Of a stretch of DNA of 64,000 nt, positions 11,054 to 23,400 are shown piece by piece. The notes beneath the pieces were generated by a model. It saw only the letters and a program-made list of their open reading frames with translations, was not told where the DNA came from and did not search any database. The stretch covers positions 501,383 to 565,382 of the forward strand of contig MU004187.1 in assembly GCA_010093605.1 (NCBI GenBank), written 5' to 3'. Source of the DNA: Lophium mytilinum (taxonomy: Eukaryota > Ascomycota > Dothideomycetes > Mytilinidiales > Mytilinidiaceae). The position numbers and the translations under genes are program-made. The stretch's first letter is position 1, and each line of letters opens with the position of its first letter.

Positions 11054-12678
11054 ATGTCTCTCTCACCAACTTCATCCGTCGGCTCTTCATCCTCATCCTC
11101 ATGGAGAAAACTCAAGCAACTACATTTTCCTCTCAACCATGAGCCCAATAAGCCTCCAATTGGGCTCAAGTGGCGGTCCAATACCGCCTTTATTGTCACG
11201 ACGGTCGGCGTTGGCATGTTTACCGACATGTTCCTCTACGGCCTAATTGTGCCAGTACTGCCATTTATGCTCGAAGACCGTGTACACACATCACCCGCCC
11301 AAATCCAGAGTATAGTTTCAGCTATGCTGGCAGCATACGCTGCTGCCGCTATGGTAGCATCTCCATTTGCAGGCGTACTTGCGGACAAAATGTCTTCATC
11401 TCGGCAATTGCCCTTCTTGTGCGGATTGGCTACTCTCGCTCTCGCCACCGTCCTCCTCGCGGTTGGCCAAACCATCCCGGTGCTCGCTATTGCTCGATGT
11501 CTTCAAGGAGCCAGTAGCGGTATCGTATGGACCGTTGGATTAGCGCTTCTAGTGGAAACTGTTGGGCCAAAGAAATTAGGCCAGAGCATTGGAACTGTAT
11601 GTCCGACCCCCCATTTGCGAAGAACATCTGGCTTATCATCCTATTAAATTAGATCTTCAGTGCTGTATCTGCTGCTGCTCTTCTTTCACCCCCCTTAGGA
11701 GGCATTCTCTACGCCAAAACCGGATATGCCGGCGTGTTCGGTGTAGGCATCGCTATCCTCATCGTCGATTTTATAATGAGATTGCTAGTAGTCGAAAAGA
11801 AAGTGGCGGAGAGATACTACTCTACGCCATCATCGCCTTTCACAACCCCAGAAGATGACGAGGATAGCGACTCATCGCCGACTGAAACCTCGCCACTCCT
11901 GGGATCCCCTACCGAGCAACAAGACGAGGACTTCGACCCATCCTACATCCTCCCTATTCCATCCAATCCATTAACCCGAGCCTTTCCCATCCTCTTCTGT
12001 CTCCAATCCCCAGCTCTCCTTACCGCATTCTTCATTGGCCTCGTCCAAGCTATTCTCCTAGGCGCCTTCGACGCCACTGTCCCACTCGTCGCCTCTACCC
12101 GCTACGACTTCGATTCGCTAAATGCCGGGCTACTCATTTTCGCTCTCGCCGCTCCAGAGCTTGTTCTCGGCCCTATTTTCGGCTGGGCCGTAGACCGCTA
12201 CGGCACAAAGCCGACCGCTGTGCTCGGGTTTGCGTATCTAGTCCCCCTCCTCACTCTTCTGCGCCTACCGAGCGATCTCGACGGCCAGACCGGGATCGGA
12301 ATGAACGGGCAAATTGCGCTTTATGCCTCTCTTCTTGCACTCAACGGAGTAGGACTGGCGCTTATCAACAGCCCGTCCGTTGTAGAAGCAGGCACGGTCA
12401 TTGAGAAGTACTGGAAAGCCAACCCGCATGCATTTGGCGAGAGCGGGCCGTATGCGCAGCTTTATGGGATGAATAGTATGATTTGGAGTGGTGGCTTGAC
12501 TTTGGGACCGCTGATGGCAGGTGCCCTGAAAGAGAGGGTGGGTTATGGGGACATGAATGCCGTTCTAGCCGCCATTTGCGCAGTCGCGGCAGGGCTGTCT
12601 CTGGTGTATATTGGAGGAAGTCTGAAGGATGTGTTCAGAAGGAGGAAGGATTTGGCTCGAGCAAACGGAGAGGTGTAA
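11054..12678 (+). CDS. Major facilitator superfamily transporter (DHA1-like)
   Basis: This is a membrane transporter with two six-helix halves, probably an H+ antiporter or effluxer. The substrate is not predictable. Two exons (11054-11596 and 11653-12678) joined by a 56-nt intron give 522 residues. A Ser-rich cytosolic N-terminus precedes TM1 (FIVTTVGVGMFTDMFLYGL). The loop 2-3 motif A is seen as FAGVLADKMSSSRQLPF, and motif C-like glycines lie in SGIVWTVGLALLVETVG. A long acidic central loop with TETSPLLGS is followed by the second half, whose loop 8-9 repeat reads GWAVDRYGTKPT. The DHA1/vesicular-amine-like type is suggested by the LADKMSSSRQ and PSVVEAGTVIEKY segments. It looks intact. 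Confidence 0.85.
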
Positions 12679-13195
12679 AAGTGATTACAAGCAGGGCGCT
12701 CTTGGATTTGAGCCGCGCATTGCTTTTATATTGCATTTCTAAAGAGTTACAAAAACCCCCCTCTTGACTGTAGAACAGGGCTAGATAGGCATTCGCTACT
12801 CATAGACACGAAGCATGAATGCTAATGAACCATTTCGCCACTCTTCGATGTTGTGTCTTTCTAATTTGCCTTCCGAACTCCCTTTACTCACAATACCGTG
12901 TACTCAGCCATCGCGTAAAACTTCCCCCTACTAGATAATTGCTTGAGATCTGCATATCTAGAGGAGTCATACCTGATCGACGACCCTGAATCAGACTCGC
13001 GCCGTGTCGCCATATGCCCCTGTCCTTTCTTTCTGCTTCGCCGACGTCTGCCTAAATCACCCCCCTGCCTGCCTGCCACACCACAGCGAGCACAAAGCCC
13101 ACCTCCATTTCTGAGTTCACGCGATACTACATACATAAACAGTAATATTCCACGGCATCATAGGAAAGTTGCGAAATCACTCAATCAGATTCTGA

Positions 13196-13290
13196 CTGGA
13201 TTAAGACCATCCCTTGGGATCCTTTCCTTTTGCTCACAGGTTGAATTGAAGGGTCCCGGGATGCTAGGGCTTGCGGTTCGAGATGGATGC
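13196..13290 (+). repeat. SINE-like repeat, copy 3
   Basis: GGGATCCTTTCCTTTTGCTC is followed about 60 nt later by GCGGTTCGAGATGG. The second block resembles a Pol III B box (GGTTCGA). The block order matches the other copies, and the 5' part is not recognisable. Confidence 0.4.
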
Positions 13291-13611
13291 CTGTTGGGTG
13301 GCGGCGTCTTTTTGCTCTTTTTGCTTTCACACGGGAAAAGCTGTGTGCATGTATATCTGGTAGTTGGAAGGGGAGATGGTTATTGGCTTGGGACGTTGCG
13401 GAGTCCGCAGACCTCACTACCTGTATTCTCAATATCACTAAAAGAAATACTCCACGAAGAACACGGAATATTAAATATGCCATAATTCGTTTGCTTCCTG
13501 GAGTTTGCTCTCCTTTTCATAGGTCATTTACCAAACTATTCGCACCCAACTCCCAGGAAAGCCGCTGCTTCAACCAATCATCCAACGAACGTTACACGCA
13601 GCATAAGGCCA

Positions 13612-13770
13612 GCTTAGCTCAGTGGTGTCAAAGCCGCGAAGGGGTCAGGACAGCTCGCCGCCGTCTGCCCGCATGGGTGGACTCTTTCCTTTTTGCCGGT
13701 TTTGGGGGGCGGATGCGCGCATGTTTGTGACCGCTGTTTGCGAGGGAGGGGATGGGGGTTCGATATCGGA
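13612..13770 (+). repeat. SINE-like repeat, best-preserved copy
   Basis: The element starts with CTTAGCTCAGTGGT, a good match to a tRNA A box. It continues with GGTCAGGACAGCTCGCCGCC, then GGACTCTTTCCTTTTTGCC, and ends with GGGGGTTCGATATC, a B-box-like block. The A and B boxes are about 140 nt apart, too far for a normal tRNA, and no cloverleaf forms. A degenerate tRNA-derived SINE is the simplest reading. Confidence 0.5.
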
Positions 13771-14039
13771 GGAGGGTCAAAGAGTGCTTCTTTCTACGAA
13801 GGGGGGTTTAAGAGCCCGCTGTGAGCTTCTTATGAATGCAGAAATGTAGTTAGGTACAGAACCCGAAATATAAGTGTGTGCTCGTTGAAGGAGTGAGGCT
13901 GCAGGAATGCGCCAACGCCATAGTGCTCACGACCCCTTCCAGGTCTCAGACCGAGCCGCCTACATGTACCAAATAATTCCTCGGTTTTCTCAGGAAAGTG
14001 GCCAATGAATCCAAGCTAAATCGCTCGTCGATATAACTT

Positions 14040-14180
14040 ACCCATGCTGTTCTTCGGAACTCTTTCCTTTTGCTAGTGGTAGATTTGGTGGGTTCTTTTT
14101 GCGCCAGCTCCAGGCAACCACCCGACATCGCGCACACCGCTTGTCTTGGCTCTTAGGGGAAGGGCGGTGGTTCGAACACT
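14040..14180 (+). repeat. SINE-like repeat, copy 5
   Basis: GGAACTCTTTCCTTTTGCT, then CACACCGCTTGTC, then GGCGGTGGTTCGAACACTGC appear in the same order as in the 13.6-kb copy. The B-box-like GGTTCGAAC is the best match in the family, and the stretch after it becomes T-rich (CATTTTTTTGAC). Confidence 0.45.
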
Positions 14181-14711
14181 GCTTGCTGTGACTTTCGTTC
14201 ATTTTTTTGACATTTGGAGAGAGACAGAGGACACGACGTCTGCGTAGAGACCGGGAGGTTGTTGGATCGCTAACGCCGCTATACCTCTTCAGGGGGATCT
14301 CTTGTCACATGAATATCAAATGCAAGGAACGACTTAAGGCGTGTAAAGTCTTGACAATGAACATATACTTATATGCTGCTTTGCTATTTCGTGTGTGTTA
14401 ATCCCGGACATTGAGGCTTGATAGTTACTAACTTGCGAATTGTAAAATCCGACGAACGTGTCAGGCACACTCTTCTTTGTAAAGACCTTTATAGAACGGT
14501 AAGACCTGTATCTCTCGTACTATCCCTCTCAAAAAACGTGATATCACGTGCCGTCCTCCGCTCCCCTTACAAACAAACAGAGCCCCCGATGAACATATGA
14601 CCGAACACATGATCCTACGCCCTGCTCGAGTATAAAACCTCAACCCCCCACCCGCTCTTTCTTCTGCAAGGACTTTCAAGGACGAGGAAAAACGTCCGCT
14701 ACATCGACTCG

Positions 14712-14855
14712 ATGGAGGGCATTGGGGGATCGCTCGTCAAAATTGCAAGAAAGAACTCACTATGGAGAGTGTTCAGATCCGGTGTGCACATTATCTTATG
14801 GTGCTGGGCGTGCGGTGGAGCAACAGACAATGAAGCCACAGACAATGGAGTGTAG
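14712..14855 (+). CDS. Possible 47-residue ORF behind a TATA box
   Basis: A TATAAAA sequence at about 14631 precedes a pyrimidine/purine leader and an ORF beginning MEGIGGSLVKIARKN. The ORF has a short hydrophobic, Cys/Trp-containing middle. Its end overlaps a direct repeat of ACAGACAATG. No family is recognised, and it may be chance. The promoter-like setting is the only reason to list it. Confidence 0.15.
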   Translation: MEGIGGSLVKIARKNSLWRVFRSGVHIILWCWACGGATDNEATDNGV

Positions 14856-15007
14856 AGGTCTCGGTGCACTTTCCCCCACGCATGATGCTGATCATCAACG
14901 ACCCCAATGATATCTATCAACCCTCCGCTTACCAGAGAAAATCAACACAAGAAAGCCACAACGCCCACCTTCACTGAACCTTAGCGATGTATAGCGCACC
15001 CATCAGA

Positions 15008-16609
15008 TCAAGGTCCCATTCCAAACCTTCCAGCATTTCCTAACGGGTGGCGAAGCTTATGGAAAACCATGTCAGCGACTCGACGTCCCAGCCGACAACT
15101 CATCTCCATAGAGCTCGACACCTCATCTACTAATCCTGCCTAGAACAACCCATCTGCAATCTCGACACTGTCCAGCTGCGGGTCTCTCGTGCGCTGAGGA
15201 GAAGCAAGCGGCCAGACTTGACGATCGAACCATTTGACTCCCGATGATCGTGGTGAGGTTCCCGGCTGGCCTCCCAGCATCTGCGCGACCATTGAGTCCG
15301 GAATGAGGCCCGATGATGTGATTCTGTAAAGGTTCATTTCCTGTACTATGTCGCCTACGAAATCGCCGAATTGGTAATAACGTTCGATACTGAAAACATC
15401 AATTTTAGGGTGTATCCGGGATTCCGAGGTTGTATAAATCGTTTCTGGTATTTCGTCCGAGGTAGTAAGATGGAAGAAGCTGGGTACAAGCCTCGTCTCT
15501 TGGTGGGTAATGAAATGCGTGACGTGTCTCTCCACGAAAGGAGGGAGAGAGGGGTCAAGCAGCGACGTCGGGAAGCCGATCGTTATGTTGGATCCTTGCA
15601 GATGGGTTGCAATGACTAGGGCGTCATAGTTATGGTGTTCTTGCGCGCTTGAGACTCCCGGGGTATCATTTTCAGATACTACGACCGTGTATTTCCCATT
15701 GCTCGACCTGGTGATCTCATTGACCCGTGTACTCACCTGTGTTCGTGCTTCTGAAAGATGATTAAGACGGGATACAAGTTCTAGGTTCCTTCTTGGGTGG
15801 CTGTCTAGTCGGTACCTACTTGCGGAATCCATTGCCACGAGAGCAGATATTGCATTCATCTCGCTCAAATCATGCCCAAATAGAGCCCTAACAGTAGGCT
15901 GCACAATGTCGTGTATCATCTCCATAGGCAGTCCTTGGTCGATGAAATAGTCGTACGCGGGCTTCTTGCTTTCTTCGTCTAGTCCAAGCCGCTGAATGGC
16001 ATTTGGAAGGTTTGGATTCACACCATTGTTGTCTGCGTATAATTGATTAAACAGTAGAAGCTTGTCTTGGAGTAGCTTCTGTAGTTTCCGAGCCGACAGT
16101 CCATACTTTAGAACATCGCGGGCATTGTCCGCCAGAGTCCTTGACTTTAGGTCTCGATCCCGATGTATAACGACTGTTTGACCGTCCCAGACACCGGCCG
16201 TGGTTTTACTGTATGGCACATTCTTGACGACCTTTCGTCGTAGTCCGGCATCATCAACAATAGCCTGCAAGCATCAGTCGTCGGCGGAGAATGTGCTTGC
16301 ACCTGTATCGGCAAAGCCAGAGTATTGATCAGAACCGCGATTGATAATAGTCGAATTGATGCGACCGCCGATATCAGGAGCCTCTTCGTAGATAGTGATG
16401 TCCAGAGGTAAGATGGGACCGAAGTCATCATGCAATCGGTAGGCCAACGATGCCGCCGCAATACCGCCTCCAATAATAGCGAGCCTTTTGCGGCCGTCAT
16501 GTCCAGCCTGATCTTCAGGGTTGCGAAAGTTCAAAGGTCTCTGTGTTTCTTCCTCGGCAATCACCATCGAGGCGATGAACGCACAAGTAAACGCGGGAGA
16601 GAGTAGCAT
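15008..16609 (-). pseudogene. Prenylcysteine oxidase/lyase-like gene with two in-frame stops
   Basis: The family is FAD-dependent thioether oxidases that release cysteine from prenylcysteine in the lysosome/vacuole. The N-terminus has a signal-peptide-like segment (MLLSPAFTCAFIASMVIA) and the dinucleotide-binding motif IIGGGIAAASLAYRL. It then has EEAPDIGGRI and a long prenylcysteine-lyase-type body. One reading frame runs from 16609 to the TGA at 15010-15008, 534 codons without introns. It is broken at 16276-16274 (TGA, after FSADD) and 15142-15140 (TAG, after DGLF). Protein similarity continues past both stops with no change in length. After the second it gives AGLVDEVSSSMEMSCRLG, the expected C-terminal block. 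No intron can remove either stop. This is a nonsense-mutated pseudogene, a readthrough gene or a sequence error. Confidence 0.7.
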
Positions 16610-17489
16610 GATGATGGGCGAATCTCAGTGAAGGTGGAGGAAGGGCTTCTGTGCCTGGAAGAGCAGCGGCGTGCTCTTGCAAAGGTCCAACTGCCAGCTC
16701 AGCCACCCTTGCCCATGTCGACACTGCCTGAGGGAAGTCGGTGGCATTGCTGGATATTGGTTGTTGTCCTGACTTGAAACACGAAGACACCTCGCCGCAA
16801 TATAAATGGGCGCACAGACGCTAGATTATCTGCTCCGCAGGGCTGTGCTTTTGGCCGATTCCCTATTGTAGAACGACTTGGCTACTGGAAAATTGTAGAT
16901 TAGAGCAAGTTCGAAGAAGTTGAAGAGCGCCAATTTTGTTCAAGTTCATAGTCACAGTACAAGCTCAATACGCGCAAGGCATGCGATTTCAGTGTTCATA
17001 TATCTACCCAATCTATATACTTCCTCCATCGATATCAAACGTCGCTACATATGCTTCAACATCTTACGTACCATCCTCACTATGCAATCTAGAAACACCA
17101 GTCCAGCCCCCCTAAACCGACAAATCACAGGGGTATTTTCGTTTCAGGAGTCTTCGCCGGTCGCGATGCTTCGACTCCGAATGCTTCTCCCCAGAAACCC
17201 AAACGCCGGCATGGTCCATGCATGTCTTGATACGAAAATCAGAAGATGTGCCGCCCCACAAAAGAAAGACGCCTGGCACCATCGCTATGCAAATGAAAAG
17301 AATATGAAAGAAAGCTAATCAAAAATACGCCCTGATGAGGGATGTAACGACTATGCATGGAACAGGAGAAGAAGAGGAGTAGCAATAATGCGCAAAACCA
17401 AAGTAGGATAGGAATGAGTGTCAAGGGGAGCCCCATTCTCCGCAAGCCATAGCATGATATATACACCAATGGGACGGGGCGAGCCAGGT
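16610..17489. other. Intergenic region between the prenylcysteine-oxidase-like gene and ATG2
   Basis: This is 880 nt holding the promoter of the minus-strand gene starting at 16609 and the 3' flank of ATG2. The frames present, including a 132-codon plus-strand frame at 16920-17318, have no motif or splice support. Confidence 0.4.
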
Positions 17490-20400
17490 TCAGTAGCTGC
17501 TCTTGTATTTCTGAATTTTGAGTTAGTAATGGTAGGATGTAGTAGACAACTGGAAAACTTACATCCTCGAGCTTGCGCCTGCTATCAGGATCGGCGGCAT
17601 TGCTGAGCCCGAAAAGAGCATTACCGACCGCCTTAGTGGTTCCAAGCGCTGGCCGAATGATTACAGTCGGCGCACGCCTCAACACAACCCTAGCCGCACC
17701 ACTCGCACTTCCGCTTTCCATGACTTCCGTGGGAATGGCAATGATGGCGTCGCGAGCTGTGATTAGATCACGTTCGAAGTGCCGTGCAGCTCCTCGGAAC
17801 CCGGCCATGACTCCAAGTGGTTGGTTCGCGTAATGAGAGACCGCCCTGCGCTCTTCGTCGGGATCTAGATCCTCCCATCCGTTATCGGCGGACGAACCAG
17901 CATCTGCGTCTTGCGGGGAAACCAAGCCTTCGATGCCTTCAAGGGCTGTCTGGGCGCCAACGGCAAGCTTAGCCCCTAGCCGCGCCATGCCGATGGTCGT
18001 GTTCTTTCCGAAAGCAAACGCGCCCTTCTGAAGACTTCGAACGATACGCCCATCCTTCTTGTACTCCTGGACCGGGATGACAAAGAGGTCCTTGACTCCG
18101 CTGCCGACGTTCACGAGTGACCGGACGCCCGACAAACCAGCAATTATGTTGGGGATCTGATTCTTGATTACATCAGGTGTCCATATTGCGGAGAGGCTGT
18201 CGTGCAGCTTATCGAATCCAGGGATGCCGTAGAGGATAGCATGTCGGAGAACAATGTTAGCCTCGTCAAGGATCACGAAGTTCATAAACTCCGTCGTGTG
18301 CCCAGAGCGGAGTCCGGCGTAGTCGACCTTCTTTGGCTTGTAGTCCAGCTTGATGTGAACAGTGTCAACTTCGACTCGCTGCAAGAACGCGATGTCGCTC
18401 TTAGCGCCGCTTGGAGTAGCAGACTCGTCCTTGAACTCGAAGAACCTTGTGATGAAGTCAAGGGCGTCTTGATCAACGTGTAAACGTAGAGGTAAGACAG
18501 TGACCTGAGCAGTGTTAGTCGGAGTTGTACAGAGATTTTGAATAAAGACTTACTCTCAGGACGATCTCTGAAGCCGCGAGATCCTGAACAGGCTTCACAG
18601 TGAGAAGCTCCAGGTTGATCATCGGTCTGTCCATTTCGCGTTTGCTAGGCTCAATCGAACAGGTGGCAAATTTCCTCCACGTAGAGCTGGGGACGTGGTC
18701 AAATATCTCGAAGTCCCGAACGCGAACATTGACCGAGCTCTGCGTTTCATCCGAATTAGGAGGATAAACCACGAGGTCGACATCGATCCCTCGTAATTCG
18801 AAGGTGATTTTCTTATGCCTACTGCGTTCGAGCTTGAGTTTCCGTCGTTTGGTCCGAGGACCAGTTCGCTGCCGGGCTGTAGCTTGGGAAGCTGTCGTAG
18901 TAGCATAGCTCCCGGTTTCGCTAACTAGGTCGTCGACATCATGGTTGATCTTCTTGTACAACGCTCCCTTTTCTTCGTTCACCGGGATACTGATCCAAAC
19001 TGAATTGAAGAGGTAGTCTTCCTCAACCGTAATATTTGGAGTGTCCTCTTCTAAGCGAGCGGCCCGTCGTTGGCGTCGTTCCTCAGCTCGCTGTTCGATG
19101 TCCTCAACGGCATGTGTAACAGTGTCTCTCGTCTTCGGCCAGTCATAGCCGTCGAAAAGGTTCCAGATGAACTGCCCATCACGTACTCGCACCTTGAGAG
19201 GGCTACCTGACGCCTTGAACTCATTCGAGAGTTTGTACTGGTTCTTGGTGGAGTCCCATTTACGAGCGGTGCCTTTGTACTCGGAATTTGAGCCAAAATA
19301 GTTGTCGTCAAAGTCGAAATCTTGCTCTCCCTGTGCGACTTCGTATTGTTCCTGAAAGCTCTCCAGGAGAACGCCAGATCCACGCTGCCGAACAGGCGGC
19401 GGTGTCGCCAAAGAGTGAAGATCGTCGGCTTCAAGCATACTGTCTCCAACATCCTCCCCAGAGGGTATAGAATCAGGGTTGTAGAAGCTCCCAACGTACT
19501 CCAGATTGGTTGGCACCTCATCGTCGACGTGATCTGCATCATCCATCGAGAAGCCTTCCCCAGCGTCTTCGGCAGAAATATTTGCAAAGGCGTCTCCCGT
19601 GAACGAGTCCATCATGGTTTGGAAGGGCACTACCGTTCGATACCGCTCGGCGGTGCTAGGAGGCATTGGTGGGCTTAGTCCGTTCAAAATCTCAATGAGA
19701 GTTTGGGTAGAATCTGCACACGTCTCCATGACAATCAGATCGTGCTTGAACTCCACATCAATCAGTTGCTGGCCGTCTCCAAGACCAGAGACGTTCACCA
19801 ATGCCTTTGCTGCGGATATGGTACTAAGCAGGACGAACCCACTCTGTTCCAGGTCAGTGATCTGTCGGCTCCGAAGGTGGCTGTGAGGAACCGGTTGAGG
19901 AGGTTCAGTCCTGTGTTCAAGGCGATCGATATCATCAATGATAAGGATCGAAGCTTTCCTGAGCTCCAGACTAGCAGACAACTTTTCGTTTTTCGGCAAC
20001 TGCCCACTAAGACGTGTATCAGTCAGAACGAAGAGCCCCTTGGAAGAAATTTTGCGAGGGTTAAGCCCGAGAGCACAGTCCCGGACCAGAACCTCGATAT
20101 GTAGGAGCTTCACAGAGCCGGAAGATTCTGTTGATGCAGAAGACTGTCGACTAAGAGTCTTTGGCGAGGCGTTGCCTGTGATTGTGGCTACAGATGAGGC
20201 AATTCCTGCCACCACATCTTCGATCGTGCCGTCCTCAGACAGACCAAGAGCGGCCATGATGGTCGAAACCCGATACTCGAGGCATAAATTGAAAATTTTG
20301 ACACGGAGTGTAGGTTCCATCTCGTCGCCAATGATCCGCGCCATGATCATAGGTAGCTCGTCGAGGGGTCTGAGCGGAGCAACCTCGTCGATCAAGGTTT

Positions 20401-23400
20401 CCTTCCCGCGAGTGAGGGCAATCTTTCCGATTTCCACAGCGAATAGCGGAGGAAGCCCTACGTGTGCAAACTGAGTCGAGTAGCACTTCAGGTCGACAAA
20501 ACCAATCCTTTCGTTGACCATGACGCTTCCTTCCAGTTGCTTGATTGCGCACAAGGTAAGAATACCAGGTCGATCATCCTCGGGGAGGTACTTGGTGACC
20601 GTGGAAAGCCGGGCCAATTCAATACCAAGATCTTGGAAAGTTTCAAGACATCCCAAATCAGACATGCGGACGCCTAAGCCTGCGACGTTGACCCGAATGA
20701 CAGACCCTTTCCGACGTTGTCGAAGCAGTGTGTCGATTAGGATATCGCTATCGTTTTCATACTTGTCTTTTGATGGCGTGATGATCGAAAGCAGTCGGGT
20801 CAAATCCACTTCCTCCGGGGAGAAGAGGAATGTGATGTTTAGGTCCTTGATCTCGGCTATGAAGGGAGGCTCATCTCGGATGACTTCCAGGAAAGGGCCG
20901 GTGAGCTGGATGTCGGAGATCGCTACCCTCACATTGCTTCCTCTTACAACCATCTTGATGGAACTTGTCTGGACATGAACAGCACAAGTCTTTCCCTTGA
21001 GCTGGAAGAAAACGTCGCCAAGCTTGATACTAACTTTGAGAGTCGAAGTAGAGTCAGGAATGACTGCGGGCGGCGGCGCATCTCCGAAATGTACACCGCG
21101 AGGCCGTCGAGTTTGAGGCGGGGATGGTGATCGTGGCATTGTTTGGACGGAGGTCATCGAGTTTCCAAGTTCAAGAACACCGCTAAAGCCTCCGAACGAA
21201 CCCAAAGCGTCATCCAGCTTTTGAAGGTCAAAGAGAACCTTTATGGGTCGCGTGGCCATGTGGAGTCGGCGATCTGAAGACTCGCGCAGCTCGACTTGAA
21301 CGTCGTGGTCCAAACGATCCCCAGCATGAGCGGACCGCCTCGATCTTGACCCGACATCGAAACTTATAATCGGTTGATTTAACGATCCCAACAAGAACTT
21401 TCCAACATTGAGTTTCGTGACTGATTCCTTGCCTTTAGTTCGACCAGTAATCTGCAGCGCCTTCAAGTCGAGCCACAGAATTGCATCATTGGTGTTGCTG
21501 TCAAGCTTGAAAGCAGGTTGGCTATGGCTAGCCCCAGTGACAGATTCAGTAATCAGGCGCTCCAACCACGCAAACGACACTTGCTCAATCGAGACCTTGA
21601 TTAAGCTTTCCGGGTTTGATCGTGGCTGATCTTGAGATGTCTGTTTCGGCTTACTTTCTGCACTCTGAGGCCCCAAAATGGCCAAAACGCGCTGAGCAAT
21701 CTGGAACATCATACGACCCGCGGAAATGTCCACTTGTGCACAGATCGTCCCGACCTCGACCTCTACTCCGGTGTCTCGCTTTCGTGGAAGAGCGGGTATG
21801 GGTGCGGGAGCAGTCCTATCATTTTTCGAGGGCCTCGAAGAGATAGGAGGGCGTCGACCTTCTGTGGTTTCTGACGAGCTCTTGCGCCGCCTGGATGCAG
21901 TTGACTCTGCATAAAATGAGAAGGATCCAGGCATATCGCGAAAAATAGACTCGTCGCCGAATTCCGTTGTTGCTTGCATACGATCGAGTGGATCTTCTAT
22001 TATGACGCTCTCGCTCATTCTAGGACTCTCGGCACCGGACAAATCAAGAGGAAACCAAACATTGACTTTGTCGATACTTAAAAGGGGTTTAGCAACTTTG
22101 ATAGGGCCAGAGAAGGAGGAGTTAGTAATTCCCGTAGCGGGATTTCTAGGCATGTTTCCTACGCTATCCGTGGCACCTAATATTGGTGCGGGGGCGATAG
22201 CAGCAGAAATAACACTGGCCCTGCTTCCAGGGCGCGGAGTTTCACATCCGTCATCTCCATCTGTAGTAGCCGGGAAGGTAGTTGAGGCGCTCATTTCTGG
22301 AGGATTCGATTTGGGCTCTTCAGGGACAGTGCCCTCGCTTGATGTGGAAGAAGAGTCCCATCCACCCGGAATGTTCAAGTACCGGCTTGCTTGGGTGGGT
22401 GCGGCGCTCATCGCACTTAAGTACATACTTTGAGCTTCCTCATGACTGAACACTTTGGATGCCGCTAAATCCTCTGTAGCGGCCGAAGACCCAGAGCTAC
22501 TGCTAGAGTCTCTCCGCGGCACTTCTTGTGGGACATCGAGAACAGCATGTTTTGCTGTATCCAGATTGTCGGTAGAAGAGAACACTTTAGACGAGGGATT
22601 TGGCTCGGAGCTAGAGCCTGGGCGTAGTTCCAGCTGAGAGTCTTGGGATGAAAGTGCTCGAGGACTAGGAGCTGTTGCCGAAAGGTGATGCAGCGCCTCT
22701 CTTTCGGGAACGGAGGCTTTCATGTCATGGCTGGAAGCGTTCCCATCGAAAGCCCAGGAAAGTCGTCGCTGCGGCGATTGAGAAGGACCGGCGTCAGCGT
22801 CTCCATACTGAGAGTTTAGAAATCCGTTGTCGGCGACAAAGTCTATTAGTCCATCATCGTTGAACAAGCTACTTTCGCCCCCAAAGTCATACCGCGAGTT
22901 TTGAACGGATTGTTGAGATTGGGCGAGGATTTCTGACTGTTCCAGTCCAGCAATGTAACTTCGCCTTCCTTCATAGTCATCATCAATAGCCGCATCCGCA
23001 AATCTGTCCTCATCGGTTGAAAAGATAGAAGCCTCCATAGGTCTTGCTTCTTGGCTAGATTTAGTCGAGTGGATAGACTGTGTCAAAATTTGGCTACCGC
23101 TAGCACTAGGAAGGCGATCGTCTTCTGCAAGTCTTGAGGATTGGGCACTGACAGAAGACGAGCTGTTGCTCCTTTGACCTATCGAAATGTCGGAACGTGT
23201 GTCCACCGGCGAAGAAGACCTTGATACTTTTGAAAGAGACGCGAAGCTTTCCGGGTCTGATATAAGGCGGGCACAAATGTTCTCTATTCGCATTCGTCGT
23301 TTTCCGTCCCGGGTCTCCAGAATCGGAGGCTGGGATGTAGACTGAACTGGAGTAGCCTTTACTTCTGCATTGCCGGATGCCAGTCCGTCAATCGAGACTT

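Larger units (their letters stand above)
12679..15007. other. 2.3-kb gene desert with SINE-like repeats
   Basis: I see no conserved gene. The stretch carries three recognisable copies of the SINE-like family (about 13196, 13612 and 14040) and one small ORF behind a TATA-like sequence (14712-14855), listed separately. The 14.9-15.0 kb end is the downstream flank of the prenylcysteine-oxidase-like gene. Confidence 0.45.

Noticed and set aside
13612-13770. tRNA gene suggested by an A box and a B box
   Set aside because: The boxes are about 140 nt apart and no acceptor, D, anticodon or T stems can be paired. Treated as a SINE-like repeat.
16263-16300. A 38-nt intron (GTGCAAG...TTGCAG) removing the TGA of the prenylcysteine-oxidase-like gene
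   Set aside because: It is shorter than any intron in the window, is not a multiple of three, and breaks the frame. Protein similarity is collinear through the region.
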